DNA of 64,000 bases. It comes from Roseomonas sp. KE0001 (GTDB lineage Bacteria > Pseudomonadota > Alphaproteobacteria > Acetobacterales > Acetobacteraceae). Every line of letters begins with the position of its first letter. The stretch's first letter is position 1. Of the stretch, positions 51,449 through 60,823 are shown piece by piece. Under the pieces are notes generated by a model that was not told where the DNA came from, did no database searches, and was given only the letters and a program-made list of their open reading frames with translations. The stretch lies in contig NZ_RCVQ01000003.1 in assembly GCF_016107285.1 (NCBI RefSeq), positions 248,001-312,000 of the forward strand, in the 5' to 3' direction. The position numbers and the translations under genes were made by a program.

Positions 51449-52222
51449 TTACTTCCGCAATTCCATCCCGATCGGCCCCTCGCGCTCGCCGCGCGCGAAC
51501 TGGTCCACCATGGCATTGCCGGTCTGGCCCAGCGTCGCGGCGGGGCCGGTCCAGACGATGCGGCCCTTGTGGATCATCGCCGCCGTGTCGCCGATGCGCC
51601 GTGCGCTGGCCATGTCGTGGGTGATGGAGACGGCGGTCGCGCCCAGCTTCTTCACGGTGTCCACGATCAGCCCGTCGATCACGGCGCCCATGATCGGGTC
51701 GAGGCCGGTGGTCGGCTCGTCGAAGAAGATGATGTCCGGCCGCGCCGCGATGGCGCGCGCCAGGCCGACGCGCTTCTGCATGCCCCCCGAGAGCTCGGCG
51801 GGCGAGAGATCGCCGACGCTGCCGTCCAGCCCGACCTGGGCCAGGATCTCCGCCGCCTTGCCGCGGGCCTCGGCCCGGGTGACGCGCTTCTGCGCCAGCA
51901 GCTTGAAGCAGACATTCTCCCAGACCGGCAGGCTGTCGAACAGCGCCGCGTTCTGGAACAGCATGCCGATGCGGTCGTTCAGCGCCTCGCGCTCGCGCCG
52001 GGGCATGGTCAGGACATCGTGCCCGTCGATCTCGATCGAGCCGGAATCCGGCGTGATCAGGCCGAGGATGCACTTGATGGTGACGGACTTGCCTGAGCCC
52101 GAGCCGCCCAGGATCACCATGCTCTGCCCGGCCCCGACATCGAGATCGACGCCGTCCAGCACCTTCTTGGCGCCGAAGCTCTTGGTCAGGCCGCGCAGGC
52201 GGATTTTCGGGGTGCTGCTCAT
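51449..52222 (-). CDS. mlaF: Phospholipid ABC transporter ATP-binding protein (MlaF-like)
   Basis: 257-residue ATPase: Walker A GGSGSGKSVTIKCILGL (about residue 38), Q-loop LFQNAALFDSLPVWEN, signature LSGGMQKRVGLARAI, Walker B DIIFFDEPTTGLDP and H-loop THDMASA. The lysine-rich VGLARAIAARP and DSLPVWENVCF phrases are typical of MlaF rather than sugar importers. It drives retrograde phospholipid transport from the outer membrane with MlaE. It overlaps the mlaE stop by 4 bp. Confidence 0.9.
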   Translation of the reverse strand: MSSTPKIRLRGLTKSFGAKKVLDGVDLDVGAGQSMVILGGSGSGKSVTIKCILGLITPDSGSIEIDGHDVLTMPRREREALNDRIGMLFQNAALFDSLPVWENVCFKLLAQKRVTRAEARGKAAEILAQVGLDGSVGDLSPAELSGGMQKRVGLARAIAARPDIIFFDEPTTGLDPIMGAVIDGLIVDTVKKLGATAVSITHDMASARRIGDTAAMIHKGRIVWTGPAATLGQTGNAMVDQFARGEREGPIGMELRK

Positions 52223-53004
52223 GCGCCGAAGAACAGGGCGGTCAGGACATAGTCCAGCGCCAGGATGAGGATGGAGGAGGAGACCACGGCCGAAGTGGTG
52301 GCCGCGCCGACGCCCTGCGCGCCGCCCTTGCTGCGATAGCCGCTGTAGCAGCCCATCAGCGTGATGATGAAGCCGAAGACCGCCGCCTTCACCAGGCCGG
52401 AGATGACATCCATCGGCTCCAGGAAGTTCAGCGTCGAGGTCAGATAGGAGGTCGAGGTGAAGCCGAGCTGGGTGGTGCCGATGAGCCAGCCGCCCATGAC
52501 ACCGAGGATATCGGCGATCACCACCAGCAGCGGCATGGCCAGCGTGCCCGCCAGCAGGCGGGGCGCCACCAGGTACTTCATCGGGTTGGTCGAGAGCGTG
52601 GTCAGCGCGTCGATCTGGTCGGTGACGCGCATGGTGCCGATCTCGGCGGCGAAGGCGGCGCCGATGCGGCCCGCCACCATCAGCCCGGCCAGCACCGGCC
52701 CCAGTTCCCGGGTGATGGAGATCACCACCACATTGGCGATGGCGCTCTCGGCGCCGAAGCGCGAGAAGCCCGAATAGGACTGCAGCGCCAGCACCATGCC
52801 GGTGAAGACCGCCGTCAGCGAGACCACCGGCAGGGAGAAATAGGCGATCTCGACGAAGGCGCGGCCGATCAGATGGGGATAGAAGGGCGGCCGCACGATA
52901 TGCGACACGCCGTTCATCGCGAAGAGCACGATGCCGCCCACCGTACGGAGGGCCTCCAGGACGCCGCGTCCGATCGCGGCGAGGAAATCCAGGACGAGGG
53001 TCAA
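52219..53004 (-). CDS. mlaE: Phospholipid ABC transporter permease (MlaE-like)
   Basis: 261-residue permease with five to six helices and family phrases RPPFYPHLIGRAFVEIAYFSLPVV, TGMVLALQSYSGFSRFGAESA, TRELGPVLAGLMVAGRIGAA, GTMRVTDQIDALTTLSTNPMKYL and CYSGYRSKGGAQGVGAATT. TTG 53004 is chosen because homologues begin at this point; a reading from 53106 would overlap alr by 86 bp and adds Ser/Pro-rich residues. No ribosome site supports either, so the start is uncertain. mlaD, mlaB and mlaC are not nearby. Confidence 0.88.
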   Translation of the reverse strand: MTLVLDFLAAIGRGVLEALRTVGGIVLFAMNGVSHIVRPPFYPHLIGRAFVEIAYFSLPVVSLTAVFTGMVLALQSYSGFSRFGAESAIANVVVISITRELGPVLAGLMVAGRIGAAFAAEIGTMRVTDQIDALTTLSTNPMKYLVAPRLLAGTLAMPLLVVIADILGVMGGWLIGTTQLGFTSTSYLTSTLNFLEPMDVISGLVKAAVFGFIITLMGCYSGYRSKGGAQGVGAATTSAVVSSSILILALDYVLTALFFGA

Positions 53005-53020
53005 GTTCGGGGGCGCCAGT

Positions 53021-54097
53021 TCATGCCGGGATGTAGCGCCGCTGGTAGCGGGCGCCGAGGGCGGTAAGGATCTCGTAGCCGATGGTCCCGGCACGCGCGG
53101 CGACATCGTCCGGCGTCTGCGCCGCGCCGATCAGCTCGATGCGGTCGCCGGGCGCGACATCCAGGCCGGTGACGTCGAAGGTGGCGAGGTCCATGGAGAC
53201 GCGGCCTACCAGCGGGACGGGGTGTCCGTCCAGGCTGCCGATGGCCTGACCTGAAAGGCTGCGGGGATAGCCATCGGCATAGCCCACGGCGATGGTGGCG
53301 ATCCGACTCGGGCGCGGCGCCCGCCAGGAGGCGCCGTAGCCCACGGTCGCGCCTTCCGGGACCTCGCGCACCTGCAGGACGGGCGCGGTGAGCCGCACCG
53401 CCTGCCGCATCGGGTTGGGGCGGCCCGGAGTGGGGTTGATGCCGTAGAGCGCGCAGCCGGGGCGCGCCAGGTCGGAGGCGAAGTCCTCGCCCAGGAACAG
53501 GCCGGCGGAATTGGCGAAGCTGCGCGGAACGCCGGGAAGCGCCGCGCAGCCGGCGGCGAAGCGGCGCGCCTGCTCGGCGTTCAGCGGATGGTCCGGCTCG
53601 TCGGCGCAGGCGAGGTGGGTCATGACGTAGCGCAGCCCCAGCCCCGAGAGATCCCCCGCCCCCGCCAGCCCGGCGGCGTCCAGCCCGAGCCGCTCCATCC
53701 CGGTATCGAGGTGCAGGATGGCGCCGGTCGTGCCGGCGGCCCGGTGGGCCGCGACATCCTGCGGCGTGTTCAGCACCGGGGTCAGCGCGGCCCCCTGGTC
53801 GGCGCCCGGCGCGAAGCCACCCAGCACCGCGATCATCGGCCCATGGCTCAGCACGCGCCGCAGGGCGATGCCCTCCGAGAGATGGGCGACGAAGAAGTAC
53901 CAGCAGCTGGCGGCCGCCAGGGCCCTGGCCACCGGCCCGGCGCCGAGGCCATAGGCATCGGCCTTGACCACCGCGGCCACGGCGCCATCCACATGCCGCT
54001 CACAGAGCGACTGCCAGTTGCCGACGATGGCGCCGAGATCGACCTCCAGAAGCCCGGCGCGCTCGCCGGGGTCAGTAGCCGTCATGCGCGCCGCCAT
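53021..54097 (-). CDS. alr: Alanine racemase
   Basis: 358-residue PLP enzyme making D-alanine for peptidoglycan. The PLP lysine is in AVVKADAYGLGAGPVARAL (about residue 43), and the second-base tyrosine in VGYGASWRAPRPSRIATIAVGYADGYPRSL (about 250). The TIM-barrel N-domain and C-terminal beta-domain lengths are normal. Two ATGs (54097, 54085) are possible; both overlap the dnaB 3' end slightly, and neither has a clear ribosome site. It lies between dnaB and mlaE in one direction, probably one transcript. Confidence 0.93.
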   Translation of the reverse strand: MAARMTATDPGERAGLLEVDLGAIVGNWQSLCERHVDGAVAAVVKADAYGLGAGPVARALAAASCWYFFVAHLSEGIALRRVLSHGPMIAVLGGFAPGADQGAALTPVLNTPQDVAAHRAAGTTGAILHLDTGMERLGLDAAGLAGAGDLSGLGLRYVMTHLACADEPDHPLNAEQARRFAAGCAALPGVPRSFANSAGLFLGEDFASDLARPGCALYGINPTPGRPNPMRQAVRLTAPVLQVREVPEGATVGYGASWRAPRPSRIATIAVGYADGYPRSLSGQAIGSLDGHPVPLVGRVSMDLATFDVTGLDVAPGDRIELIGAAQTPDDVAARAGTIGYEILTALGARYQRRYIPA

Positions 54098-55586
54098 GGT
54101 GGATGTCGAGGTCGCCGAAGCGGGTGAACTCGGCCTCGAAGAAGAGGGGGATGGTGCCGGTCGGACCGTGCCGCTGCTTGGCCACGATCAGGTCGGCGCG
54201 GTTGTAGGCCTTCTCCATCCGCTCCTTCCAGGCCGCCAGGGCATTCTCGTACTTTTCCCCATTGTCGAAGCCGGCCGCCTTGGGTTCCTGCATCTTCAGA
54301 TAGTAGTCGTCGCGGTAGACGAACATCACCATGTCGGCATCCTGCTCGATCGAGCCGGATTCGCGCAGGTCGGCCAGCTGCGGCCGCTTGTCCTCGCGGT
54401 TCTCCACCTGGCGGGACAGCTGCGAGAGGGCGATCACGGGCACCGCCAGCTCCTTGGCGATGGCCTTCAGCCCCTGCGTGATCTGGCTGATCTCCTGCAC
54501 CCGGTTCTCGGGGCGGGAGCCGGCGGCCGGGCGCATGAGCTGCAGGTAGTCGACCACGATCAGGTCCAGGCCGCGCGTGCGCTTGATGCGCCGGCAGCGG
54601 GTGCGCAGCGCCGAGATGGTGATGGCCGGCGTGTCGTCGATGAAGAGCGGCAGGCGGGCCAGCTCACGGCTGACCTCGACGAAGCGGTCGAAGTCGCGCT
54701 GCTGGATCTCGCCGCGGCGGATGCGGTCGCCCGAGACCCGCGCCTCCTCCGAGAGCAGGCGGGTGGCGAGCTGGTCGGCGCTCATTTCCAGCGAGAAGAT
54801 GGCGCAGCCGCCCTTGGGCACGGCGCCGGGCCCGTGCTCGTCCTCGGCGGCGCGCAGGAGGGACTTGGCGGCGCCGAAGGCGATCTTGGTGGCCAGCGCC
54901 GTCTTGCCCATGCCCGGGCGGCCGGCGAGGATGACGAGGTCGGAAGGGTGCAGCCCGCCCGTCTTGGCGTCGAGGTCGCGCAGGCCCGAGGGCAGGCCGG
55001 AGACGCCGCCGCCGCTGGTGAAGGCCTTCTCCGCCATGGTGACGGCCTCGGTCAGCGCCCGGCCGAAGGTGACGAAGCCGCCCTCCGAGCCGCCATCCTT
55101 GGCGAGGTCGAAGAGCGCCTGCTCGGCCGCTTCCAGCTGCTCCTTGGCGCCCAGCTCGGCCTCGGCGCCGAAGGCGCGGTTCACCACCGTCTCGCCCAGG
55201 TCGATGAGCTGCCGCCGCAGCCAGGCGTCATGAATGACGCGGCCATATTCGCCGGCATTGATGATGCCGACCATGGCGGTCAGCAGCTCGGCCAGATAGG
55301 CGCTCCCGCCCACCTCCTGCAGCACGCCGGAATGCTCGAACTCGGCGCGCAGCGTCACCGCGTCGGCGAGCTGGCCCGCCTCGATCCGGCGTTGGATGGC
55401 GGCGTAGATGCGGCCATGCACGGCATGGGCGAAATGCTCGGGCGCCAGGAACTCGGAAACCCGCTCATAGGCCTTGTTGTTGGCCAGCAGCGCTCCCAGC
55501 AGCGCCTGCTCGGCCTGCGCATTCGCCGGGGGCTGCCGCTGCGACAGGCCGATCAGCCCGTCTCCGGGAGGGGGAACGCTGTTCAT
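54072..55586 (-). CDS. dnaB: Replicative DNA helicase DnaB
   Basis: 504-residue hexameric helicase. The N-terminal helical domain (about 20-120) begins PPANAQAEQALLGALLANNKAYE. RecA-like domain: Walker A AGRPGMGKTALATKIAFGA (about 220), Walker B DLIVVDYLQLMRP, the arginine-finger region SQLSRQVENREDKRPQLADL, and C-terminal GPTGTIPLFFEAEFTRF. It unwinds DNA at the replication fork. A perfect DnaA box lies 46 bp upstream of the start. The gene order rpsR/rplI-dnaB-alr is common in alphaproteobacteria. Confidence 0.96.
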   Translation of the reverse strand: MNSVPPPGDGLIGLSQRQPPANAQAEQALLGALLANNKAYERVSEFLAPEHFAHAVHGRIYAAIQRRIEAGQLADAVTLRAEFEHSGVLQEVGGSAYLAELLTAMVGIINAGEYGRVIHDAWLRRQLIDLGETVVNRAFGAEAELGAKEQLEAAEQALFDLAKDGGSEGGFVTFGRALTEAVTMAEKAFTSGGGVSGLPSGLRDLDAKTGGLHPSDLVILAGRPGMGKTALATKIAFGAAKSLLRAAEDEHGPGAVPKGGCAIFSLEMSADQLATRLLSEEARVSGDRIRRGEIQQRDFDRFVEVSRELARLPLFIDDTPAITISALRTRCRRIKRTRGLDLIVVDYLQLMRPAAGSRPENRVQEISQITQGLKAIAKELAVPVIALSQLSRQVENREDKRPQLADLRESGSIEQDADMVMFVYRDDYYLKMQEPKAAGFDNGEKYENALAAWKERMEKAYNRADLIVAKQRHGPTGTIPLFFEAEFTRFGDLDIHHGGAHDGY

Positions 55587-55631
55587 CCCCCCTACTTAGC
55601 CCGAGAGGCCGTCGGGGTGGAAACCGGGGGC

Positions 55632-55640
55632 TGTGGATAA
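55632..55640 (-). promoter_or_regulatory. Perfect DnaA box upstream of dnaB
   Basis: Minus-strand TTATCCACA (55640-55632) matches the DnaA consensus exactly, 46-54 bp before the dnaB ATG, where it could affect dnaB transcription. A single box, with no cluster or AT-rich unwinding element, so not an origin. Confidence 0.55.
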
Positions 55641-55701
55641 CGGGGATGTTCCGGATTGGGAATTGTGCCGCCGGCCCGGCACACCGCCCGGCGGCCGCCC
55701 C

Positions 55702-56964
55702 TCAGGGCCGCGGGCGGCAGGCCATCTCGCCGCCGGTCCGCCCCTGCGCCTGCGCGCTTTCCGCCGCCGCCCGCTCGGCCGCCTGCATGTAGTCCCGCGT
55801 CAGCGGCAGCGTCTCGGGCGAGCGGGTGAGCTGCAACTGCCAGTTCATATGCCCCATGCGCCGGAAGGCCAGCTCGGAGCCGATCAGGTAGAATTCGAAC
55901 ATGCGGCAGAAGCGTTCGTCATAGAGGCTCTGGATGGCGTCCCGGTTGGCGGCGAAGCGGCGGCGCCAATGCGCCAGGGTCTGCGCGTAGTGCAGCCGCA
56001 GGATCTCGATATCGGTCGTCCAGAGGCCGGACTTCTCGACATGCGGCAGCACCTCGGAGAGGGCCGGGGAGTAGCCGCCCGGAAAGATGTACTTGGCGAT
56101 CCAGGGGTTGGTGCTGCCCGGCCCGTCGCTGCGACCGATGGCGTGGATCAGCGCCACCCCGTCCGGCTTCAGGGCCGCGCGCAGGCTACGGAAGAAGCGG
56201 CGGTAATGATCCACGCCGACATGCTCGAACATGCCGACCGAGACGATCCGGTCCACCGGCTCGCGCCAGTCGCGGTAGTCCATCAGCTCGAAGCGCACGC
56301 GATCGGCCAGGCCGGCCTCGGCGGCGCGGCCGCGGGCCACCTCCAGCTGCTCGGTGGAGAGGGTGATGCCGGTGACGCGGACGCCATGCTCCCGCGCCAG
56401 GTGCAGGGCCATGCCCCCCCATCCGCAGCCGATGTCGAGGACATGGAGGTCAGGATGGTCGAGCTTCAGCTTGGCGGCGATGTGCCGCTTCTTCAGCAGC
56501 TGCGCCTCCTCCAGGGACTCCTCGCCGGTCGGGAAATAGGCGCAGGAGTACTGCCGGTCGCGGTCCAGGAAGAGGGCGTAGAGGCGTCCGTTCAGGTCGT
56601 AGTGATGGGCGACGTTGCGGCGCGCGCGCCCCGCCGGGTTCAGCTGGTCGAAGCGGCGGCGCAGCCAGCGCAGCTTCTCCATCACCCGCTCCCCCGGGTG
56701 CCCGGCTTCCATCAGGTTGAGGACCAGCAGGTCCATCACCTCGTAGAGCGTGCTGCCGACCGGGCGGATCTCGCCGTTCATGTAGCCTTCGCCGAAGGCC
56801 AGGCCCGGATTGGTCACCAGCCGCCACTCGGCGCGCCGGCTGCGGATCTCGAAGGCGGCGGAAGGCCCGTCCTGGCCACCGTAGCGGCGTTCCACGCCGT
56901 CCGGGTAGCGAACGGTCAGCCGCCCGTGACGGATCATACGGGACAGCACACGATCAAACGGCAT
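55702..56964 (-). CDS. cfa: Cyclopropane-fatty-acyl-phospholipid synthase family methyltransferase
   Basis: 420-residue SAM-dependent enzyme. It has an N-terminal lipid-binding region (YMNGEIRPVGSTLYEVMDLL), NVAHHYDLNGRLYALFLDRDRQYSCAYF, SAM motif VLDIGCGWGGMALHLAREHG (about residue 165), TGITLSTEQLEVAR, EHVGVDHYRRFF and KYIFPGGYSPALSEV. It methylenates unsaturated acyl chains of membrane phospholipids. ATG 56964 has GCGAGGG upstream; a GTG at 56988 is less likely. It separates dnaB from rplI by a long gap on each side, so it probably has its own promoter. Confidence 0.92.
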   Translation of the reverse strand: MPFDRVLSRMIRHGRLTVRYPDGVERRYGGQDGPSAAFEIRSRRAEWRLVTNPGLAFGEGYMNGEIRPVGSTLYEVMDLLVLNLMEAGHPGERVMEKLRWLRRRFDQLNPAGRARRNVAHHYDLNGRLYALFLDRDRQYSCAYFPTGEESLEEAQLLKKRHIAAKLKLDHPDLHVLDIGCGWGGMALHLAREHGVRVTGITLSTEQLEVARGRAAEAGLADRVRFELMDYRDWREPVDRIVSVGMFEHVGVDHYRRFFRSLRAALKPDGVALIHAIGRSDGPGSTNPWIAKYIFPGGYSPALSEVLPHVEKSGLWTTDIEILRLHYAQTLAHWRRRFAANRDAIQSLYDERFCRMFEFYLIGSELAFRRMGHMNWQLQLTRSPETLPLTRDYMQAAERAAAESAQAQGRTGGEMACRPRP

Positions 56965-57179
56965 GTCTGGGCCCTCGCTGCTCACCACGATCCCGCATGT
57001 TGGGGAAAGGTCGCGAGGGCTGTCCAGTCACGCGGGGGCGAGGCCGATGGCCCCCCAAATCATGCCGGCCCACCGGAGGATGCCGCCGGCGGACCTCTGC
57101 GACGACAAAAGGGGGAGCGCCTGTCCGGCACTCCCCCCTCTCGACGCGTCCGTGGCCTCGGTGGAGGCCGGGGCCGGTC

Positions 57180-57749
57180 TTACTCTTCGCTGGCGGCGCC
57201 CAGCTCGGACAGCTCGGCGGCCAGCTCGGCCTCCAGGCTCTCCTCCTCGGCCTGCTGCTCGGCGCGAAGATCCTCGCCGCGCGCCTGCTTCTCGGCCTCT
57301 TCCGGGGAACGGGCGACGTTCACCGTCACGAACAGATCCACCTCCGGATGCAGCGCGACGCGAACCTGGGTCAGGCCCACGGTCTTGATCGGCTGCTCCA
57401 GCAACACCTGGTTGCGGAAGATGGTCAGGCCGGCTTCCCGGCAGGCCTCGGCGATGTCGCGGCCGGACACGGAGCCATAGAGGCCGCCGGCCTCGCCCGC
57501 CTGGCGGATGATGACGACCGTGAGGCCGTCCATCCGCTCGGCGATGCGCTCGGCTTCCTCGCGGCGCTTCAGGTTCTGGGCTTCCAGCTGAACGCGCTCG
57601 CGCTCGAACCGGGCCAGATTGTCCTTGTTGGCGCGGATCGCCTTGCCCTGCGGGAGCAGGAAGTTGCGGGCATAGCCAGGGCGGACCTTCACCAGCTCGC
57701 CCATCTGGCCGAGCTTGTCGACCCGCTGCATCAGGATGACTTCGATCAT
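57180..57749 (-). CDS. rplI: 50S ribosomal protein L9
   Basis: 189-residue L9. The N-terminal rRNA-binding domain reads [20 protein letters not shown] and [20 protein letters not shown], followed by the connecting helix and C-domain ([15 protein letters not shown]). A Glu/Ala-rich C-terminal tail of about 40 residues ([20 protein letters not shown]...) exceeds the E. coli length, common in alphaproteobacteria. It follows the DUF2232 gene after 16 bp. Confidence 0.96.
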   Translation of the reverse strand: MIEVILMQRVDKLGQMGELVKVRPGYARNFLLPQGKAIRANKDNLARFERERVQLEAQNLKRREEAERIAERMDGLTVVIIRQAGEAGGLYGSVSGRDIAEACREAGLTIFRNQVLLEQPIKTVGLTQVRVALHPEVDLFVTVNVARSPEEAEKQARGEDLRAEQQAEEESLEAELAAELSELGAASEE

Positions 57750-57765
57750 CGGTGTAACCCCGATC

Positions 57766-58698
57766 TCACATGTTGGCGGGCGGGTTGCGGCGCCCGTACT
57801 GTTCGAGGAGGCCGAGCGCCACGAGGATCACGGCGCCCGGCAGGCTGAAGACGAGAATCAGGACATAGAGCAGGATCAGCACCGGCAGCCGGCCGCTGAA
57901 GGAGGCCAGCCGCGTGTGCATCGCGGCCAGCCCCTGCAGCAGCAGCGGCACCGAGAGCACCAGGCAGAGCGACAGCGGCAGCATGGCGTCGGCCTCGTCG
58001 GCCACCAGCCAGGCCAGTCCGGCCAGGGCCGGGAGGGCCGGATACCAGCCGGGCAACCGGCCCGACCGCCAGCGCGGCGCCGGCGCCAGGGCCAGGCCGC
58101 GGCGCTGCAGGAAGCCCTGCGCGCCGGCCGCGTTGGCCAGCAGCGCCAGCCCGACCCAAAGCGCCAGCGCCCCGGGCATGAGGCGGACGATCTGCTCGAC
58201 CATCGGCTCCGACACCCCGCCGCCCATGCGCTCCAGGCCGTCGCGGACGGCCTCGTGCAGCACCGCCTCCAGCCCGCCATGCTCCCCCGCCGCGAGGCTC
58301 GCGGCCAGGGTCACGAAGGCCGGCCAGAGGCCCAGCAGCGCCAGCGGTGCCGTCAGCACGAGGCGCGGCCCGGGCCGCAGGCCGAGGGCCACCAGCATCC
58401 AGGCCGGCAGGGCATAGAGCACCAGCCAGAGCAGAAGGGCGACCCAGCCCGGCCCGGCCAGCAGCAGCGCCGCGCCGCCCACCGGAATGGCGAGGGTCGT
58501 GGCGATGCCGCCGAAGCCGAGCCCGGCCAGGAAGAGCGGCAAGGGGGAGAGCCAGAACAGGCCGAGCCCTCCCGGAAGGCCGCGCAGCGCCCAGAGCGTG
58601 GCCAGCGCCGAGACGAGCCCCGCCGCCGCCCCCGCCAGCAGGCGGGGATCGTCGATCAGACCGGTGGGAAAATTCCCTCGGGGGTGTCCCGCTGCCAC
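57766..58698 (-). CDS. DUF2232 family membrane protein
   Basis: 310 residues with eight or nine hydrophobic segments and very high Ala/Leu/Gly content. It sits in the conserved alphaproteobacterial slot between rpsR and rplI, where DUF2232 proteins are found. No enzymatic motif is visible; a transporter-like or polysaccharide-export-like role has been guessed for relatives but is unproven. It starts 42 bp after rpsR. Confidence 0.75.
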   Translation of the reverse strand: MAAGHPRGNFPTGLIDDPRLLAGAAAGLVSALATLWALRGLPGGLGLFWLSPLPLFLAGLGFGGIATTLAIPVGGAALLLAGPGWVALLLWLVLYALPAWMLVALGLRPGPRLVLTAPLALLGLWPAFVTLAASLAAGEHGGLEAVLHEAVRDGLERMGGGVSEPMVEQIVRLMPGALALWVGLALLANAAGAQGFLQRRGLALAPAPRWRSGRLPGWYPALPALAGLAWLVADEADAMLPLSLCLVLSVPLLLQGLAAMHTRLASFSGRLPVLILLYVLILVFSLPGAVILVALGLLEQYGRRNPPANM

Positions 58699-58740
58699 GG
58701 CTGTGCCTGCCTCAGAGATCCTGAATCCCGTCCGCTGCCG

Positions 58741-59019
58741 TCAGTCGTTGATGACGTAGGGCAGCAGCGCCAGGAAGCGCGCGCGCTTGATGGCATTGGC
58801 CAGCTCGCGCTGCTTCTTCCCCGACACGGCGGTGATCCGGGACGGGACGATCTTGCCCCGCTCGCTCAGGAAGCGGGAGAGCAGGCGCACGTCCTTGTAG
58901 TCGATCTTCGGCGCGTTCGGGCCGGAGAAGGGGCAGGACTTGCGGCGGCGATAGAAGGGCCGGCGGGCGCCCACGGCGGGGCGACGGGCGGCGATGTTCG
59001 GTTCGCTGGTGTCGGACAT
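58741..59019 (-). CDS. rpsR: 30S ribosomal protein S18
   Basis: 92-residue S18. The N-terminus is extended and Arg-rich ([22 protein letters not shown]), then [40 protein letters not shown] and [11 protein letters not shown]. Cysteine SCPF is the usual alphaproteobacterial single residue. It begins 6 bp after the rpsF stop, in the conserved rpsF-rpsR pair. Confidence 0.97.
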   Translation of the reverse strand: MSDTSEPNIAARRPAVGARRPFYRRRKSCPFSGPNAPKIDYKDVRLLSRFLSERGKIVPSRITAVSGKKQRELANAIKRARFLALLPYVIND

Positions 59020-59025
59020 GATGGA

Positions 59026-59499
59026 TTACTCCTCGCCGCCGGTGTTCTCGGAATCATCGCGCGAGCGGGCGCGATACTCCTCACGGTCGTCGTTGCGCTC
59101 ACGCGTGCGGCCGGAGGAGAAGCGCCCCGCCGGCGGGCGCGGGCCACGGAAGCCGCGGTCACGCTCGCGGTCGTCGCCGCGCTTGGCCAGGATGGCGGAG
59201 GGCGCCTCGTCGATCGTCTCGACGCGCAGCGTCATGTGGCGCAGCACGTCCTCGTTCAGGCCGAGCTGGCGGGCCACTTCCTGCTCGGCGGCCGCCGGGC
59301 AGTCGAGGCCGAGGAGCATGTAGTGCCCCTTGCGGTTCTTCTTGATGCGGTAGGCCAGGCCCCGAAGGCCCCAGTACTCGCGCTTCTTGACCTCGCCACC
59401 GGCCTCGGTGACGACGCCCGCGACCTGGTCGGTGATGGCCTCGACCTGCTGCTGCGTCAGGTCGTTTCGTGCGATCAGCACGGTCTCATACAACGGCAT
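59026..59499 (-). CDS. rpsF: 30S ribosomal protein S6
   Basis: 157-residue S6. MPLYETVLIARNDLTQQQVE, GGEVKKREYWGLRGLAYRI, KKNRKGHYMLLGLDCPAAA and ILRHMTLRVE-type DVLRHMTLRVETIDEAPS are standard. The C-terminal 45 residues are an Arg/Asp/Glu-rich tail (DDRERDRGFRGPRPPAGRFS), longer than E. coli S6. ATG 59499 has AGGGAG upstream; the longer reading passes through the promoter. First gene of the ribosomal-helicase run. Confidence 0.96.
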   Translation of the reverse strand: MPLYETVLIARNDLTQQQVEAITDQVAGVVTEAGGEVKKREYWGLRGLAYRIKKNRKGHYMLLGLDCPAAAEQEVARQLGLNEDVLRHMTLRVETIDEAPSAILAKRGDDRERDRGFRGPRPPAGRFSSGRTRERNDDREEYRARSRDDSENTGGEE

Positions 59500-59602
59500 G
59501 GGATCTCCCTGTGGCTGTCTCAGCCCAAGCCTGCTCCGGCCCATGCCGGAGAGCGCAAACGGGCATAGCCGGGCGCGATGCCTCCGCGCCCGGCAGGGTG
59601 GC

Positions 59603-59637
59603 GCTGCGTAAACCATAATTGCCCCGCCGCGTAAACC
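59603..59637 (-). promoter_or_regulatory. Direct repeat upstream of rpsF
   Basis: GCTGCGTAAACC (59603-59614) and GCCGCGTAAACC (59626-59637) are 12-mers with one difference, 23 bp apart, about 105-140 bp upstream of the rpsF ATG. On the minus strand they read GGTTTACG. They could be a regulator site or core promoter elements. Confidence 0.35.
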
Positions 59638-59640
59638 GCC

Positions 59641-59649
59641 TTATCCACA
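59641..59649 (+). promoter_or_regulatory. Perfect DnaA box between rpsF and fabD
   Basis: TTATCCACA matches DnaA consensus exactly, directly next to the repeated GTAAACC motif in the divergent rpsF/fabD region. Single box; it may couple these genes to replication status. Confidence 0.45.
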
Positions 59650-59865
59650 GGGCGCGCCGGCCATGCCGTGGCCGCGGGGCTTCGCCGTCATCGCGGGAGC
59701 GCGGGCGGGCAGGGCCCTCCCAGGGGGGCTCGGGATGACATCCCGATGACGCTCGATTGTTGACACCGGGGGGCAGCGCCATTACCCCGCCCGGCTCCAC
59801 ACAGGGATTGTCGCCGGATCCGGCCTGCCGGCCGGCTGTCAGCGCAGAGGAAAGCCGACACCGCC

Positions 59866-60819
59866 ATGCCGATCGCCTTCGTCTTTCCCGGCCAGGGCAG
59901 CCAGGCGCCCGGCATGGGCCGCGAGCTGGCCCAGGCCTTCGCCCCCGCCCGCGAGGTCTTCGAGGCGGTGGACGAGACGCTGCGGCAGAACCTCTCCCGC
60001 CTGATGTTCGAGGGGCCGGCCGAGGAGCTGACCCTAACCGCCAACGCGCAGCCGGCGCTGATGGCCGTCAGCCTGGCGGTCATGCGCGTGCTGGAGCAGG
60101 AGGGCGGCTTCGACCTGAAGTCGCAGGTGGCCCTGGTCGCCGGACATTCGCTCGGCGAGTACAGCGCGCTCGCCGCGGCGCAGAGCCTCGACGTGCCGAC
60201 CGCCGCCCGCCTGCTGCGGCTGCGCGGCGAGGCCATGCAGAAGGCGGTGCCGGCCGGCCTCGGCGCCATGGCGGCGCTGCTCGGCGCCGAGATGGCCCAG
60301 GCCCAGGCGATCTGCGAACGCGCCGCCGAGGGGCCGGAGGGCACCGAGGTGGTCGAGGCGGCCAACGACAATGGCGGCGGCCAGGTGGTGATCTCCGGCC
60401 ATCGCGGCGCCGTGGAGCGGGCCGTCGCCCTCGCCAAGGCCGAGGGCATCAAGCGTGCCATGCTGCTGCCCGTCTCGGCGCCCTTCCATTCCGCCCTGAT
60501 GGCGCCCGCCGCCGACGCCATGGCCGAGGCGCTGGCCCTGGCCGAGCTGCGCCCGCCGCTGGTGCCGGTGGTGGCCAATGTCACCGCCGCGAAGGCGACG
60601 GACCCGGCCGAGATCCGCGAATTGCTTGTCCGGCAGGTGACCGGCACGGTGCGCTGGCGGGAATGCGTGGGCACCATGGTCGAGCTGGGCTGCGACCGAT
60701 TCGTCGAGATCGGCGCCGGCAAGGTGCTGACCGGCCTGATGCGCCGCCTGGCGCCGGAGGCCGCGGCCCTGTCGGTGGGCACGCCCGCCGAGATCGAAGC
60801 CTTCCTCAAGACGTTGTGA
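59866..60819 (+). CDS. fabD: Malonyl-CoA:ACP transacylase
   Basis: 317 residues. It loads malonyl units onto ACP for fatty acid synthesis. It begins FVFPGQGSQAPGMGRELAQA, has the nucleophile serine in VAGHSLGEYSALAA (about residue 92), QRAMLLPVSAPFHSALM with catalytic histidine, and the C-terminal FVEIGAGKVLTGLMRR. ATG 59866 is preceded by GAGGAAAG. It leads a fab cluster: fabG follows after 4 bp. Confidence 0.96.
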   Translation: MPIAFVFPGQGSQAPGMGRELAQAFAPAREVFEAVDETLRQNLSRLMFEGPAEELTLTANAQPALMAVSLAVMRVLEQEGGFDLKSQVALVAGHSLGEYSALAAAQSLDVPTAARLLRLRGEAMQKAVPAGLGAMAALLGAEMAQAQAICERAAEGPEGTEVVEAANDNGGGQVVISGHRGAVERAVALAKAEGIKRAMLLPVSAPFHSALMAPAADAMAEALALAELRPPLVPVVANVTAAKATDPAEIRELLVRQVTGTVRWRECVGTMVELGCDRFVEIGAGKVLTGLMRRLAPEAAALSVGTPAEIEAFLKTL

Positions 60820-60823
60820 GGCG

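Noticed and set aside
55632-55640. Replication origin near dnaB
   Set aside because: Only one DnaA box, no AT-rich unwinding region and no dnaA, hemE or parA neighbours.
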